From positions 3,038,001 through 3,102,000 of the forward strand of contig JAWZSP010000002.1 in the NCBI GenBank assembly GCA_034401135.1: a stretch of 64,000 nt of DNA, in the 5' to 3' direction. The position numbers and the translations under genes were made by a program. Of the stretch, positions 1 through 10,350 are shown piece by piece. Source of the stretch: Volutella citrinella. Lineage: Eukaryota; Ascomycota; Sordariomycetes; Hypocreales; Nectriaceae. The first letter of the stretch is position 1; each line of letters starts with the position of its first letter. The notes beneath the pieces were generated by a model. It ran no database searches, was not told the DNA's origin, and saw nothing but the letters and a program-made list of their open reading frames with translations.

Positions 1-910
1 TCGGGAAGCTGCAGCCAAGATGATAGAGAGAGTTCCAAGACCCGCGATGGAGCCTCCAACAGCTTCTCATTGCCGCTATGCTTGGACGCCGCCAGGATCG
101 CCTCCATGCCTCAGGCTGCATATTACATTCCCAACTTCATCAGCGAGGAGGAAGAGCGAATAATCCTAGCCAAAGTGGGGGTCTGCACACTCCAAGAAGC
201 TCCGCGCTGATGCTGACAATGCCCCCTCCAGGTTGCTGCCGCTCCGAAGCCGAGATGGAAGCAACTGAGTCACCGCAGGCTACAGACGTGGCCCTCTGAT
301 CTTGTCCAGAACAGGCTGCTCGACGCCCCGCTGCCGGCTTGGCTCGAAAACCCCGTGGTATCACGGCTGCTGTCGCTCGCCGTCAACGAGGCAGACCCGG
401 GTCATATTTTTGCCAAAAGTCCGCACCAGCGGCCGAACCATGTTCTCATCAACGAATATCCCAAATCAGTCGGGATCATGCCACATAAGTTGAGTACCCG
501 GTAGTCATGGTGGCATTTCAAATTCAAACTCATATCTATTGCAGGATGGTGCGGCGTATTGGCCGGTTGTATGCACCGTAAGTCTTGGTGCCAGTCTCTG
601 TCTAAACGTCTACCAAAGTAAGGACGATGGCGCACTTGATCCGGAACCACGATGGAGGATCCTGCAGGAACCTCGTAGTCTTCTGATCACCACAGAAACC
701 CTGTATACCGACTATCTCCATGGCATCGCCGACCTGGAGGAAGATATCGACCTCTCCGACGACAGCATTGCAAACTGGGCCCTCCTCGGTGCTCCTGAGT
801 CCTACTCCAGCGGCCGCAATGCAAGGCAAGTTCGTACGAGTTTGACATATCGAGATGTTTTGCAGGTTAGCAAAGTCGGCAACAAATTCGGCATGTTCCT
901 CAAGCGTTGA
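1..910 (+). CDS. ALKBH6: ALKBH6-like 2-oxoglutarate/Fe(II) dioxygenase (5' end unresolved)
   Basis: AlkB-family oxygenase, closest to ALKBH6, whose substrate is not firmly established. The frame is open from base 1; the first clear methionine is at 106, but in-frame upstream residues (LDAARIAS) look coding, so the start may lie upstream or outside the window. Exon to 174, a 57-bp intron (175-231, branch CTGAC), exon from 232 to about 488, then a last exon 545-910. Visible motifs are YYIPNFISEEEE at the N-terminus, PRWKQLSHRRLQ, NHVLINEY, DGAAYWPVVCTVSLG, the second-histidine region YLHGI, and the C-terminal TSLTYRDV with VGNKFGMFLKR. The junction at the HxD iron motif (about 484-545) has no frame-preserving canonical intron: GT at 489 with AG at 544 leads to an early stop. 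Either the locus is damaged, or the splice is non-canonical, or there is a small sequence error. It converges on the reductase gene with only 25 bp between stops. Confidence 0.72.
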
Positions 911-935
911 GAGCAAACGCTTGGCTGCACCCCTC

Positions 936-1993
936 CTAAAAGATGAAGGGTATCATCACCCACTTGTCTGCCACCCTTTCCGCCCCGAATTTCTCGGCGT
1001 ACCACCGCTTGGTCCCGTGGGCCGTGGCACCCAGGTTGACGGCCACGAACACCAGTCCGAGCAGGATGGTATTATTGAACCACCGACCCACAGGTGCTGC
1101 GAGCCAGGCCAGCGAGAGATACAGCAGACATTCGCAAGTGTAGTGGGGGCAGACGAGGAAACGGAACCAGCCGTCGCACGGCAACGTGTACTTCTTGAGG
1201 CTTGCCAAATGCCTATGGCACTCGTTTTGCTTCAAGGCCGCGAAGATGTACAGAGCCGTCGCCAAAAGGAGAGGGCGGGGCACTGTGAATGCCCGTGGGG
1301 ATGACTTCCACGAGTCGAGTATGGCGTCTAGAGACATTTAGCAATACGACACGGGAACACGCTTCGATAGTTGCGCTTACTGGAGCCCTCTATCCAAACA
1401 GACAACCCCATGGTTGCGTAAAAGAGCAGCCCCAATGCCCAGTGTATCACCCACATCGGCGACGACCCAGGCTTGGAAACGCACAGGCTCTCGTACAGTC
1501 TCCGCGCCCCTTGTAAACCCATCAACGCCCAAGTAGCGTACACTTGCTCAATGCTCATTGACGGCGCCTCGCTACCAGCCTGTAGCTCTGCCAGTGATCT
1601 CATCAACGCGCCCCTTGTCGCAAACTGCCAGGCCCAAAACGCCGAGGAAAGCAGGGAGAGCACGTAGAAGTGAAGGAACCAGGAATGTGGAACTTGCCAG
1701 CAATCGGTCAGCTGCTTGAGGAGCTGGCGCAGGTACCAGCCCATGTGCTGCGGCTGCTGCCTCTCCAGCTCCTCAGGCTTTCTTGGAGAGGCAGGCTCCT
1801 CTTTGGGACGTCGAGCGCCGTAGTTCATTAGCGCGCCCCGAACGTCGCTGGGGAAGATTTGAATCGTGCTGATGATCCCAGAGGCGATGAGGAAGAATGA
1901 CCGGCACCACAATGCAGGTGGCAGGTGCAGCAGTGACGAGATGCATGATTGAAAAATGTCCGCGATTGGACCGCAACAGGCTTGAAGGGACAT
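936..1993 (-). CDS. DFG10: Polyprenol reductase, DFG10/SRD5A3 type
   Basis: Predicted ER membrane enzyme of the steroid 5-alpha-reductase family that acts in making dolichol for N-glycosylation. Two exons (1993-1381 and 1327-936) around a 53-bp intron with GTAAGC donor and TAG acceptor give 334 aa. The ATG at 1993 has a good context (CCACCATG); an upstream in-frame ATG at 2104 is possible. Several hydrophobic segments run along the protein. Family motifs seen: GARRLYE; then NECHRHLASLKKY; then CPHYTCECLLYLSLA (the PHYxxE signature); then NLGATAHGTKRWYAEKFG; ending KWVMIPFIF. The His and Glu of these C-terminal motifs are the conserved NADPH/active-site region of the family. Assignment to polyprenol rather than steroid reduction follows from DFG10-like length and motifs and is inference at the substrate level. 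Confidence 0.88.
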
Positions 1994-2649
1994 GGTGGGC
2001 CAGGACGGGGTTTTTGCATGGCCAGTCTGCGATTTTAGATCCCGATCGCCGTCCTGGGAGGTGATGAGGTTGAAATGGCGAGGAGGTATCCCTTGATCTG
2101 TCATTGAGCATGGAAGGGTACTGCTGAGATGCTTGCTACCAAGGTCTTGGTACGTGGGGTGCACGTACCACCCAGCTCACTGCCACAATACCACCTCGGT
2201 TCACGTTGCGAATTGCAATACCAGTTCTTCGCTGCGACCCAAAATACCACGAAATGCAGCCAACACCAAAGACGCAGTGACATCCCTTAGTTTTCTCTTA
2301 CAGCCCAACTGTTCTGGAATTTTTGGCGTGGAATATATCTTATGATTGCCTAAATCGTCGTTCATTTGATACCGACCGAATCCATATGAGCGCGCCTTAC
2401 CCTATAAGAGCTCCATGTGAGTTTCCAGGAGGCAAGACAACCCCAGGGGCTGAAGTATCGAGCATTCACAATAGTTTGGAAATAGGATCCTAGTTTCGAA
2501 AGAATTTATTCAAATGAAAATGAGGGATCTTTTCTAAAGCAACCAAAACTGCAATAAAGAGTGTGGCCTTGTTCCCCGTCTATAGCTGTGACGTGACATA
2601 AAAAAAAGGAATCGCTACTGAAAATGGACTCTAATCCCTTGATGGCAGC
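1994..2649. other. Intergenic, promoter side of the DFG10-like gene
   Basis: This 656-bp stretch lies between the start of the reductase gene and the stop of the WSC gene, both on the minus strand. It should hold the reductase promoter and 5' leader and the 3' UTR of the WSC gene. The part at about 2290-2620 is more AT-rich than its surroundings. No convincing ORF or RNA gene is visible. Confidence 0.6.
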
Positions 2650-4413
2650 CTACTGGCCCGCTCCCCACTGACTGCAACGGGCGTGGTTGTAAGCATTGGC
2701 GTTCTCATTAAGACAGTCAGAGTACTGGGCCTTGCACTTGGAAGTCGCAACCATGGAGTTGTCAGTCCAGAAGTTGATGAAGCGCTTCTCGATGCCTAAA
2801 GCTTCGACCTCGCGCCGGGAGAAGTAGTTGCGGCCTCCAAGGGTCGAGCAGCCCTTGACGTAGACATTAATGCACTGATCGTACTGGGACTTGCAGGCAG
2901 TCTTGCAAGCGTTGGGGAGGGAGGAGCGGCTGAAGGACTGGCAGTTGCGGCTGTTGGCATCCGTGTACAGCTTGAAGGGTTTGGCACTGAAGTCATCCTT
3001 TAGGTCGTTACAGGCCACGAGGGGAAGCTCGATGCCGCCGGCGGGCTTTCCAGGGCCGTAGTTCCAAAGCCAAGATGATGGCTGCTTGCAGACGTTGGTG
3101 GGAACGGGAGCGCAGGAAGTTGACGCTGCAGGGGGGACGGTGGTGGTAGCGGCAGCGCAAGGAAGAACGGTGGTGGTAGTGGTGGGCTTGTTGCCAGTGG
3201 CAGGGTACTTGGAGATGAAGTCCTTCTTGAGGCAGCTGCCGCCCTTTCCGCAGAATGTCTTGATGCTGCTGCACCATGAGGAGAAATCGAAGCAGTTCAA
3301 AGCTTCGGGCCATCCAGCCGACTTGAAACAAGCAGCGATATTCTTGAAGCAGGTGTTGTAGGCGCTGACGTAGTCGTTGCTGTTCTGGAAGTCAGGGACC
3401 GAGGGAGCGCACCACTGACCGCACTTGTACTCGCAGGTGTTGGGAACCGCGATGGTGGCAGTGCAGAGAGCGCCAGAGTTGGTGGTGCTGACAGAGGAGC
3501 TGGTGGTGGTTGTCGAAGTAGTCGAAGCGGAAGTGGTACCAGCTGCGGAAGAGGAGGAGCAAGAAGAAGAAGAAGAAGAAGAGGAGGAGGAGGAGGAGGA
3601 GGAGGAAGCAGTCGCCACAGAGGAGGTGGTGGTGGTGCTAGTCGAGGTGCTTCCAGAGTTCTGGGCGGGAGGCTCCCAGCCGCAAGGCTGGAGAGACACG
3701 AGATCGTTGGAGACGTAGACGCTGATACGGTTGGGCCCACCGCAGATGGAGTTGCTATCGCCGTTGCACTTCATGGCGCAGTCGGTGGCCAGCACCGGCG
3801 ACGTGAAGTTGGCGAGGACATTGGCGCAGTAGCACTCCCCACCATACTCGATGCCGGCAAAGGGCATTCCCTGATCCTGACAAGCCTGCAGGCACTTGTT
3901 GGTGGTCATGGTGCTGGTGTCCAAGTCCTGGGCAAAGGAGAGAGCGCGGCCCTGAGGGAAGCTGTCGGAGTAGCAGCCGAGGGACTTGTACTCAGCAATG
4001 GTCCTGACGCCGGTGAGGAAAGTAGGATCCTGCCAGATGGAGAAGGCGTTGTCGCTGCCGCAGGTTTGCGTGTCGTCACCAGAGCAGTCCTGGTAGCAGC
4101 TGTCATCTGGAAGTTGGGCACCGTTGACGGTGGAGCCGCAGTAGCAGACGCCCCAGTACTTGAGGCCGGCATAGCGGAAGCCGTTGCCCTTGCACTCGGC
4201 GACGCACTTTTCAACCGTCATGTTTTGCTGGTCCTGGCCGGAGCGGTAGATGAGGCCGGGGGCAGAGGAACCGGCCTTGCCATCGAATAGCAGCCCGAGT
4301 AAAACAAAGGGCTGGAAGGGATCCAAGCAGGAAGGTAGCTCGAGGTGCCAGGCCTGGGTACCCTGAATGAGAGCGAGTGTCGTACCGGCGACAACTGTTC
4401 GAAGCGAAGGCAT
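2650..4413 (-). CDS. Secreted/cell-wall protein with two WSC domains and Cys-rich C-terminus
   Basis: Single-exon gene, 587 aa from the ATG at 4413, which has an A at -3; the longer frame upstream begins with a non-ATG codon. Residues 1-22 form a signal peptide. Two WSC carbohydrate-binding modules follow, at about 45-130 and 140-235, each with the cysteine pattern and the YxG...YWGxCYCG or IEYGGECYCA core. Next comes a Ser/Thr linker (about 255-320) with a pure serine run encoded by a TCT/TCC microsatellite (plus-strand 3547-3608), likely O-mannosylated. The C-terminal 260 residues hold two further Cys-rich blocks that I do not recognise: one starting near CEYKCGQWC and one near LVACNDLKDDF, ending with REVEALGIEKRF. 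There is no C-terminal hydrophobic tail, so it is probably soluble or wall-bound rather than a WSC stress sensor. A wall or adhesion role is inference. Confidence 0.85.
   Translation of the reverse strand: MPSLRTVVAGTTLALIQGTQAWHLELPSCLDPFQPFVLLGLLFDGKAGSSAPGLIYRSGQDQQNMTVEKCVAECKGNGFRYAGLKYWGVCYCGSTVNGAQLPDDSCYQDCSGDDTQTCGSDNAFSIWQDPTFLTGVRTIAEYKSLGCYSDSFPQGRALSFAQDLDTSTMTTNKCLQACQDQGMPFAGIEYGGECYCANVLANFTSPVLATDCAMKCNGDSNSICGGPNRISVYVSNDLVSLQPCGWEPPAQNSGSTSTSTTTTSSVATASSSSSSSSSSSSSSSCSSSSAAGTTSASTTSTTTTSSSVSTTNSGALCTATIAVPNTCEYKCGQWCAPSVPDFQNSNDYVSAYNTCFKNIAACFKSAGWPEALNCFDFSSWCSSIKTFCGKGGSCLKKDFISKYPATGNKPTTTTTVLPCAAATTTVPPAASTSCAPVPTNVCKQPSSWLWNYGPGKPAGGIELPLVACNDLKDDFSAKPFKLYTDANSRNCQSFSRSSLPNACKTACKSQYDQCINVYVKGCSTLGGRNYFSRREVEALGIEKRFINFWTDNSMVATSKCKAQYSDCLNENANAYNHARCSQWGAGQ
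3547..3608 (-). repeat. Coding microsatellite giving polyserine
   Basis: A GAA/GAG run on the plus strand reads TCT/TCC on the coding strand and encodes the polyserine linker of the WSC protein. Pure trinucleotide tracts of this kind slip during replication, so the linker length probably varies between strains. Confidence 0.9.
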
Positions 4414-6945
4414 GTTGCAGAATGAGAGATGCAACTGTCACCGAAGGAATGAATGTGGTGTTCGGATGAACAAAGAGTGTGGAAGAGAGGGAAAGGGGAA
4501 AAAGGAGAGTCGGTTGCTGTAGCTGAAGAGAAGGACTGTGGTTGATGATGAAGAGAAGAGGAGGAGGAAGTGGAGGAGGAGGAGGAGGAGGAGGAGGAGG
4601 AGGAGAACAACCACGAGGGAAGAGACGAATGATATTTATCCTCGCCGTCCAGTTGGTGGTCAACAGCCTCGTGGCACGCGGCTTCTGAGCTTGACTGCCT
4701 GACATGGGCTCGCCAACTCTCCCGGCACCCGGCGTTACCGCTGCTCGTCAAGAGTGCAGACCAGCAGAAACAAATCTACGTGACGACTAAGTGCCATGAG
4801 TCGCTGCTGGATGGAGGCGTGGCTCACACGCGATCTCACGGAACGGGTATCGGACAGGCAACACGATACCCGAAGAGGCGTCCCCCAGTTCCCATCGATG
4901 GCAGCAAGAAGCAGCAGCAGCAGCAGTAGAGGTGTAGCGCAAGCCTGAAAACAGTGCGGCGCAAACTGACATGCATGACTAGACGATAGCCGAGAAAGAT
5001 GCCAGTACGGATCTGGCCTGACAGGCCCAGGGACCCGGCTACGCCTCCACCTGACAAGCTGAAACGGATGATGGCAAGCCACCGAGGAGGCAATGAGGAC
5101 TAGTGTCAGGCACTTGAGGTTGTTTGATGTGGAGGTGTGGCAGGTCCAGATTCCCCCTCGGCCGCTTACACCGGAGCTGGGGTGATATCCTGTAATAGGA
5201 TTTAGGAACCACGACCACGACTAGCAAGGTGGGAACCTGAAGGCGCTCTAGAAGTGGCTATGCCGTCGCTCCTCGCTACCTTCCGCCATGTGGTCGGCGT
5301 GGATGTGAAACACGTAGCTGCATCCGAGAGCCACTGCCGGAGAAGTTGCCCAAATGACTGGCGTTGGAAGTATCCTTGCTTACAAGCCAAGGCAATTACT
5401 TCATTCGGGTGTTGCTGCGATGCCGATTCAAAAGAGGGAGACCGTCAGAAATCCGCAAACAGCCCCCCTTCTAGAGCATCCTAGATCCTCACTGCAGGCT
5501 ACAGCTTCACAGAGCTGGTGAACAGGGGGCGATTATGGTCTGCTCTGAGTCTAACACCGACATTGACACTAGGACTGGTGCCGGATTCTGGCAAGAACCG
5601 GAGCTGAGGGGACCGCCTCCCATCTGACAGATGTGTTTGAGAGTTCAAACAGGCTGCTCGCGAATCAAGTTGTTGATTCGACACTGGCAAGCCCAGTAGG
5701 GTCTGATGCTGAGACTGGAATGTGAGAGTTCCGCATCCGGGCGTGGGACACCTTTTGGCATTTGGCCTGCTGAACAACACAGACTCCACAAGGCTTTGTC
5801 TCCCACGAAGGGGAAATACAGATCAGAAGCATACCTAGTTAGATGATGGCTTGGCAGAGAAAAGCAGAGTATATCAAGTCGAATAGGCGACGATGGGTGT
5901 GAAACTGTGATGTGAAATTGTAGCAAACAGAATCATCCCCCTCTCAGTTGGGCCTGGGGAGCCATTGTCAAGGGGATCTGGCTGACCCAACGCCATGCCC
6001 AAGCCAAAAGCACAATGTCGGCCTCTCGGATGGGTCTGCACCTTAACCTTTAAAGCCGCCTTGCCCGATTCTCACCCCCACCCGTGTAGCAGGAATAGAA
6101 AACTCCTGCAGGTTGGCCGTCAAACCCACATGGGACTCGGCCGCTTCCGCATCACGAGGCCGAGTCTTGTTTCTTGGCTTGTCTCTGCGGCTGCCCTCTG
6201 TTGTCATGTCTCTGATAGCAAGTGGCTTTTAGACGATGCCGTCGCTCGTGGCTTACTGTGATGAAGGTAGTGAGCTGCCCCAGGACCCTCCATGAAGGCT
6301 GAAGCGAACCCGGTTTTGACCACGAGTGTCGTCCCGGTGGAAAAATAGGCAAGGCTCTTGATCTGGTGCTCGAGGGCGACTTCCCAGTCGAATCATGACT
6401 CATGGAGCTCCTGCCTCCACAAGGCCGTTCCAGTCATGTTCGGACTCGACGAGGAGAGAATCGTTGGGGGACGGTGTGGCTGAGGGTACCATGGACTGGT
6501 GAGGGATACCAGGCTTACTTTGCGGATGTTGGCACGAGCACGTGTGCTTCCCGCCAAACTCAACCTTTTGACCATTACCGCAACGACAAGCTGGCGTGAA
6601 TATACTGTGAGCATTTGATTGACTTGTCCACAACGGCTTCATAATATCGGCGGCATACAAACTAACAATTGCTACCTACGATGTCGCTGCAAGAGCATTA
6701 AACGGCAGGGTAAACACAGGGATGGAACTGGACAAACAGCGTGAATAATTGAACCCTTTATACTTCAGCCGGACCAGACCAGATCAGACAGTGATGTGTA
6801 TACTTTTCGTTCCATTCTGTTCGCTCAACCCTCAAGAGATGGCAGAGATTAGACTGAGCTCTAGAGTACAACCATCTCCCGGTGCAGCCATCCGATCCCT
6901 AAAACGCCAGTGCAAATCGCATCAATGAGTCCCCTCATGCCCTCC
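4414..6945. other. 2.5-kb intergenic region upstream of the WSC gene and 3' of eIF3a
   Basis: There is no ORF with coding character. Near its left end a GGA tract (4555-4605; TCC on the WSC-sense strand) lies about 140-190 bp upstream of the WSC ATG, the pyrimidine-rich leader or promoter type common in filamentous fungi. Other ORFs of up to about 96 codons look random. The right end (about 6750-6945) should contain the eIF3a 3' UTR. I see no tRNA or transposon signature. Confidence 0.5.
4555..4605 (-). repeat. TCC microsatellite in the WSC gene leader/promoter
   Basis: The plus strand reads GGA repeated about 14 times with minor interruptions. On the transcribed orientation of the WSC gene this is a CT-rich tract about 140-190 bp before the ATG, typical of CT-rich core promoter or 5' UTR elements of well expressed fungal genes. 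Confidence 0.8.
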
Positions 6946-9900
6946 TCATGCCTTGTTTCGCTGGTGCGGGGGCACCCACTTGCCTGCCGTGCGCGACGGC
7001 AGAGTCTCAGTCTGCGCAGCGGGCGGGTCCGTTCGTTCCGTTCGCTCCGTTCGCTCCGGTCGCTCCGGTCGCTCCATGCCGCCACGGCCGGAGCCGGCAC
7101 CACCCCTGGGCCCGAAGCTTCGGGGGGGAGGAGGGGCATCGTCCGACGCGGGTGGCGCGCCGCCAGCAGCCTTGGCCGCCTCTCGCTCACGCCAGCTGGG
7201 CTTGTTGCCAGCAAGCTGGAGTCGGGGCGGGCCACCAGCACCGGTAGCAGCGGCCGGAGGGGCGTCGCGGGAGTCGGTCCTCTCCATGACGGAGCCACGG
7301 CCGGCGGGGGGTTCATCGCCACCCTTCGCGGCCTCTCGATCGCGCCACTTGCCGGTACCGAAGACGGGGGGTCGTCGGCCTTCGGTAGCAGGCTCGCTGC
7401 TGCGCTCTGGTCCCCGGCTGAAGCCACCGGCTGAGGGGCGCTCCTTTTCCGCCTTGCGGCGGGCGAGGGCCTCCTCCTCGCGTCGCTGTTGTAGCGCCGC
7501 CTTCTCGAGCATCTCCTGGCGATCCTTCTCGCGCTGTTCCTTGAGCTTGGCGAGCTCCTCCCGCCTGGCCTCGTCTCGGATGCGCTGCTCCTCCTTCTCC
7601 CGGGCAGCACGTTCCTCGGCCTCGCGCAGCTCGCGCTCCCTCTCCTCGCGCTCCCTCTTCTCCCGAAGTCGGCGATCACGCACCTCCTTCTTTCGGAGAG
7701 CAATCTGCTTCTCCAGCTCGCGCTCAGCATCGCGGCGGCGCTTCTCGAACTCGTCACGACGTCGCTCGTGAAGCGACTCTCGGAAGGACTCGTACAGCGG
7801 CACCAGGCGGCTAAGACGGTGCTTGAGCTCCACACTTTCCTTGTGCTTCTGCTCAGCTTCCTTCAAGGTCTTGGTCTTGACCTGCTCGTAGATGGCACGG
7901 TCCTGTTCAATTTGCTTGGCGTAGTCCTCCGGAAGCTTCTTGCTCTCCTCCTGGCGGAGGGCACGCTCCAGGTGATCGAGGCGCTTGCCAGTGATGCGGA
8001 GGCGCTCGTTCACATCATTCTTCTCACGCTCTAGCTGGGCCAGCTTCATGGCACGCAGACGGTTGCTGTCAAGGTTGTCCAGATCCTCGAGGTCAAGGTC
8101 AAGCATCTTGTCGTTAATCTTAAGATCGGCAATCTGCTTCTTGAGCTCCTCCTTACGGACGCGATCACGCTCAGCCTGGAGACGCTTGGCTTCCCGCTCC
8201 TTCTGCTCAGCCTGGAGCCGCTTGTCCTCGGCCTCCTGCAGGGCCTGGTCGCGCAGTCGCTTCTGGCGAGCACTCTCCTTGTCCTTCTTGGCCTGGATCT
8301 CGGAAGCAGCTTCCTTGCGCTTCTGGATGACTTCCTTGCGGGCGAGGATCTCTCGGTGCTCCTCGTCGGCACCGGCCTTGGCGCGGGCGAGGGCCGCATT
8401 GCGAGCGTCCAGTCGCTCCTTGTTGAGGCTGGGGTCAATGTAGTGGCAAGTGGTGAAGAGAGCCCTGGCCAGGCGTGTGAGCTGAGAACGAACGATCTCA
8501 GAGGGAGTGCTCTGGAGACGCTGCACAGTGCCAGTCTCGTATTCAGCAGAGCCGGCGGCAGAGCCGCTGTGGCTGGCCTTGGACGAGGAGAAAACGTCAT
8601 TGTCAAAGCTGAGGACACCAGTGGCGTGGTCCATGCGGATGGCCAGGTCGCCCTTCTTGTTGCCGTTCATGATGAACTTTTCAATGGTGCCACGGGTAAC
8701 TTGGTAAGGCTCGGGGAACTGGGCAAGGCTCTCAACGAAGCTGAGGTCCACTGTCTCGTAGACCTGAGAAAGCTGCTGGAACAGGCGGGTAAGGATTACC
8801 TGCTGCAGGGGCTGAATGTACCTCTCCATCTCAGGGTCCGCACCAATCTTGGTCAGGATGGGCGAGATCTTCTGGCAAATGGACAAGGGGTGGAAGTCAA
8901 CCTCGAGAATGTTGTAAAGATCTCGGATCTCAGGGCGAGCGCGCTGGAGAAGAGACTTGGCGAGGGCATCGCGGAAGAGGCTGGCACGGGTAGGGGCCTG
9001 TCCCATGCCGAGAAGGTGAGTGAGGCGAGAGTTCTTGTTCTTACGGGCCTCATCAAAGTCCACCATGGCACCACGGGATCGCGAGGTGCTGATGACTGGG
9101 ATGGCAAGAGCGGAAAGAAGCACGAAGGAAGCGGCCTTTTGCAGATCGGCATCCGACGCGGGGGGGTTGTCGGACTTCTTGCCCTGACCAGTGGCAACCA
9201 GGACGGAGGACTGGCGGAGGAGGGTGTAGTATCGCGACCAGGCGGCGGCATGGAAGAGATAGTTTTCGCCGACAAGGAAGATTCGGGTAAGCTTCTCATA
9301 GTAGTTGGCCATCATGACATTCTTTGGGGGTCGCTTGCTGAGGTTGAGCAGGGTGTGGATGTCCTCAACACTGCGGAAGGCCTCCTGCCAGAGCTCAAGC
9401 TCCACAGCAACATTGAGCTGCTGGAAGCGGGTCTCCAGGTGTCGCTGAAGGGTGTCCGGGTCGCTCAGGTTGATGGCATGCATCTGAGACGAATACTTGG
9501 CGGCGGTCTGGACATGGTTGCGGAGCAGCTCACAGAGTCTTCGGAACTCAGTCTTTCGGGTGTACTTCAGGCAGAAATCGAAAGCCTGGGTCGCGGTGCT
9601 CTGGTACAGCATCTCCAGACGAGCATTGTTTCGCAGGATATCCAGGACGGTTCGGTAGGCCTCCCAGAGGAACTTGAGCCATGGGGTGACGATGGCTCGG
9701 TCGGTACGATCGCGGGATTGCTCGCCGGAGACAGTGGCAAGGAGGATGGACTCGGGGGTCTCGCTGGCCTCAAGATCGTCGACACTGGATGTGGCAGCAG
9801 TGGCGTCGATGGTGGACTGGACCTCGTCGGCCTTTTGCTGGGCGGCGGTGACCTTCTCGACGGCAAGCTCGATGAATTTTTTCAAAACCAGCTGAAAACC

Positions 9901-10350
9901 AACCCCACATTAGTTGCTTGTTCCCAGACAAAAAAGGGCGCGGGGCAGGGCCGACGTGTACAAACCTCGATGGTAGCAATGTTGGTGTTCTGAGAGATAT
10001 TCTTGTACTGGTAAAGAGCATCCTTGGCAAGCTTGCCCTTCTTCTGCTCGACGGAGAGCTCGACGAGGAGAACCATGACAGGCTCCAGGGAGGCGATGGG
10101 GACATTTCGAGATCGCTTGCTGGTGACATGTTCGTGGAGCAGGGTGAGGGCGGCAGGGGCCTGGCCCACGCCGATAAGCTCGTTTGCCCGCTTGAGAACA
10201 TTCTCAGGCTTCTGATGGGGCGGAGGCGGCTATTATCCAGAAGTTGCAAGTCAGCTTCATGATGAGTCGTGGCGCGTAAAGAGGGGTAACAATGTAGGGC
10301 TCGGAGTCATCGCTCGGGAAGTCGGATCGTCGAATTTTTTGACGTACCAT
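6946..10350 (-). CDS. TIF32: Translation initiation factor eIF3 subunit a
   Basis: Largest scaffold subunit of eIF3, which organises the 43S pre-initiation complex in the cytoplasm. Three coding exons: the ATG alone (10350-10348), 10229-9966, and 9891-6946, with introns of 118 and 74 bp (GTACGT/AATAG and GTTTGT/TTCAG). Product 1071 aa, close to the usual fungal length. The N-terminus [16 protein letters not shown] is characteristic. An alpha-helical spectrin-like region and the PCI domain (about residues 320-500, ending near FEPYQV-type and [16 protein letters not shown] sequence) follow. Then comes a long charged Glu/Arg coiled coil (about 540-870) and a Gly/Arg/Pro-rich tail with tandem [12 protein letters not shown] repeats, ending [12 protein letters not shown]. 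The start is supported by perfect reading-frame joining of the ATG exon. The 545-codon open frame on the opposite strand is an antisense shadow of this gene. Confidence 0.96.
7025..7077 (-). repeat. Short tandem repeat in the eIF3a C-terminus
   Basis: Imperfect 9- to 12-bp units (CGTTCCGTTCGCTCC-like on the plus strand) encode alternating Glu-Arg-Pro/Thr repeats near the eIF3a C-terminus. The region is low-complexity and likely disordered. Confidence 0.75.

Noticed and set aside
8356..9993. 545-codon open frame on the plus strand
   Set aside because: It is exactly antisense to the eIF3a coding exon; its residues are the shadow of eIF3a codons and show no domain.
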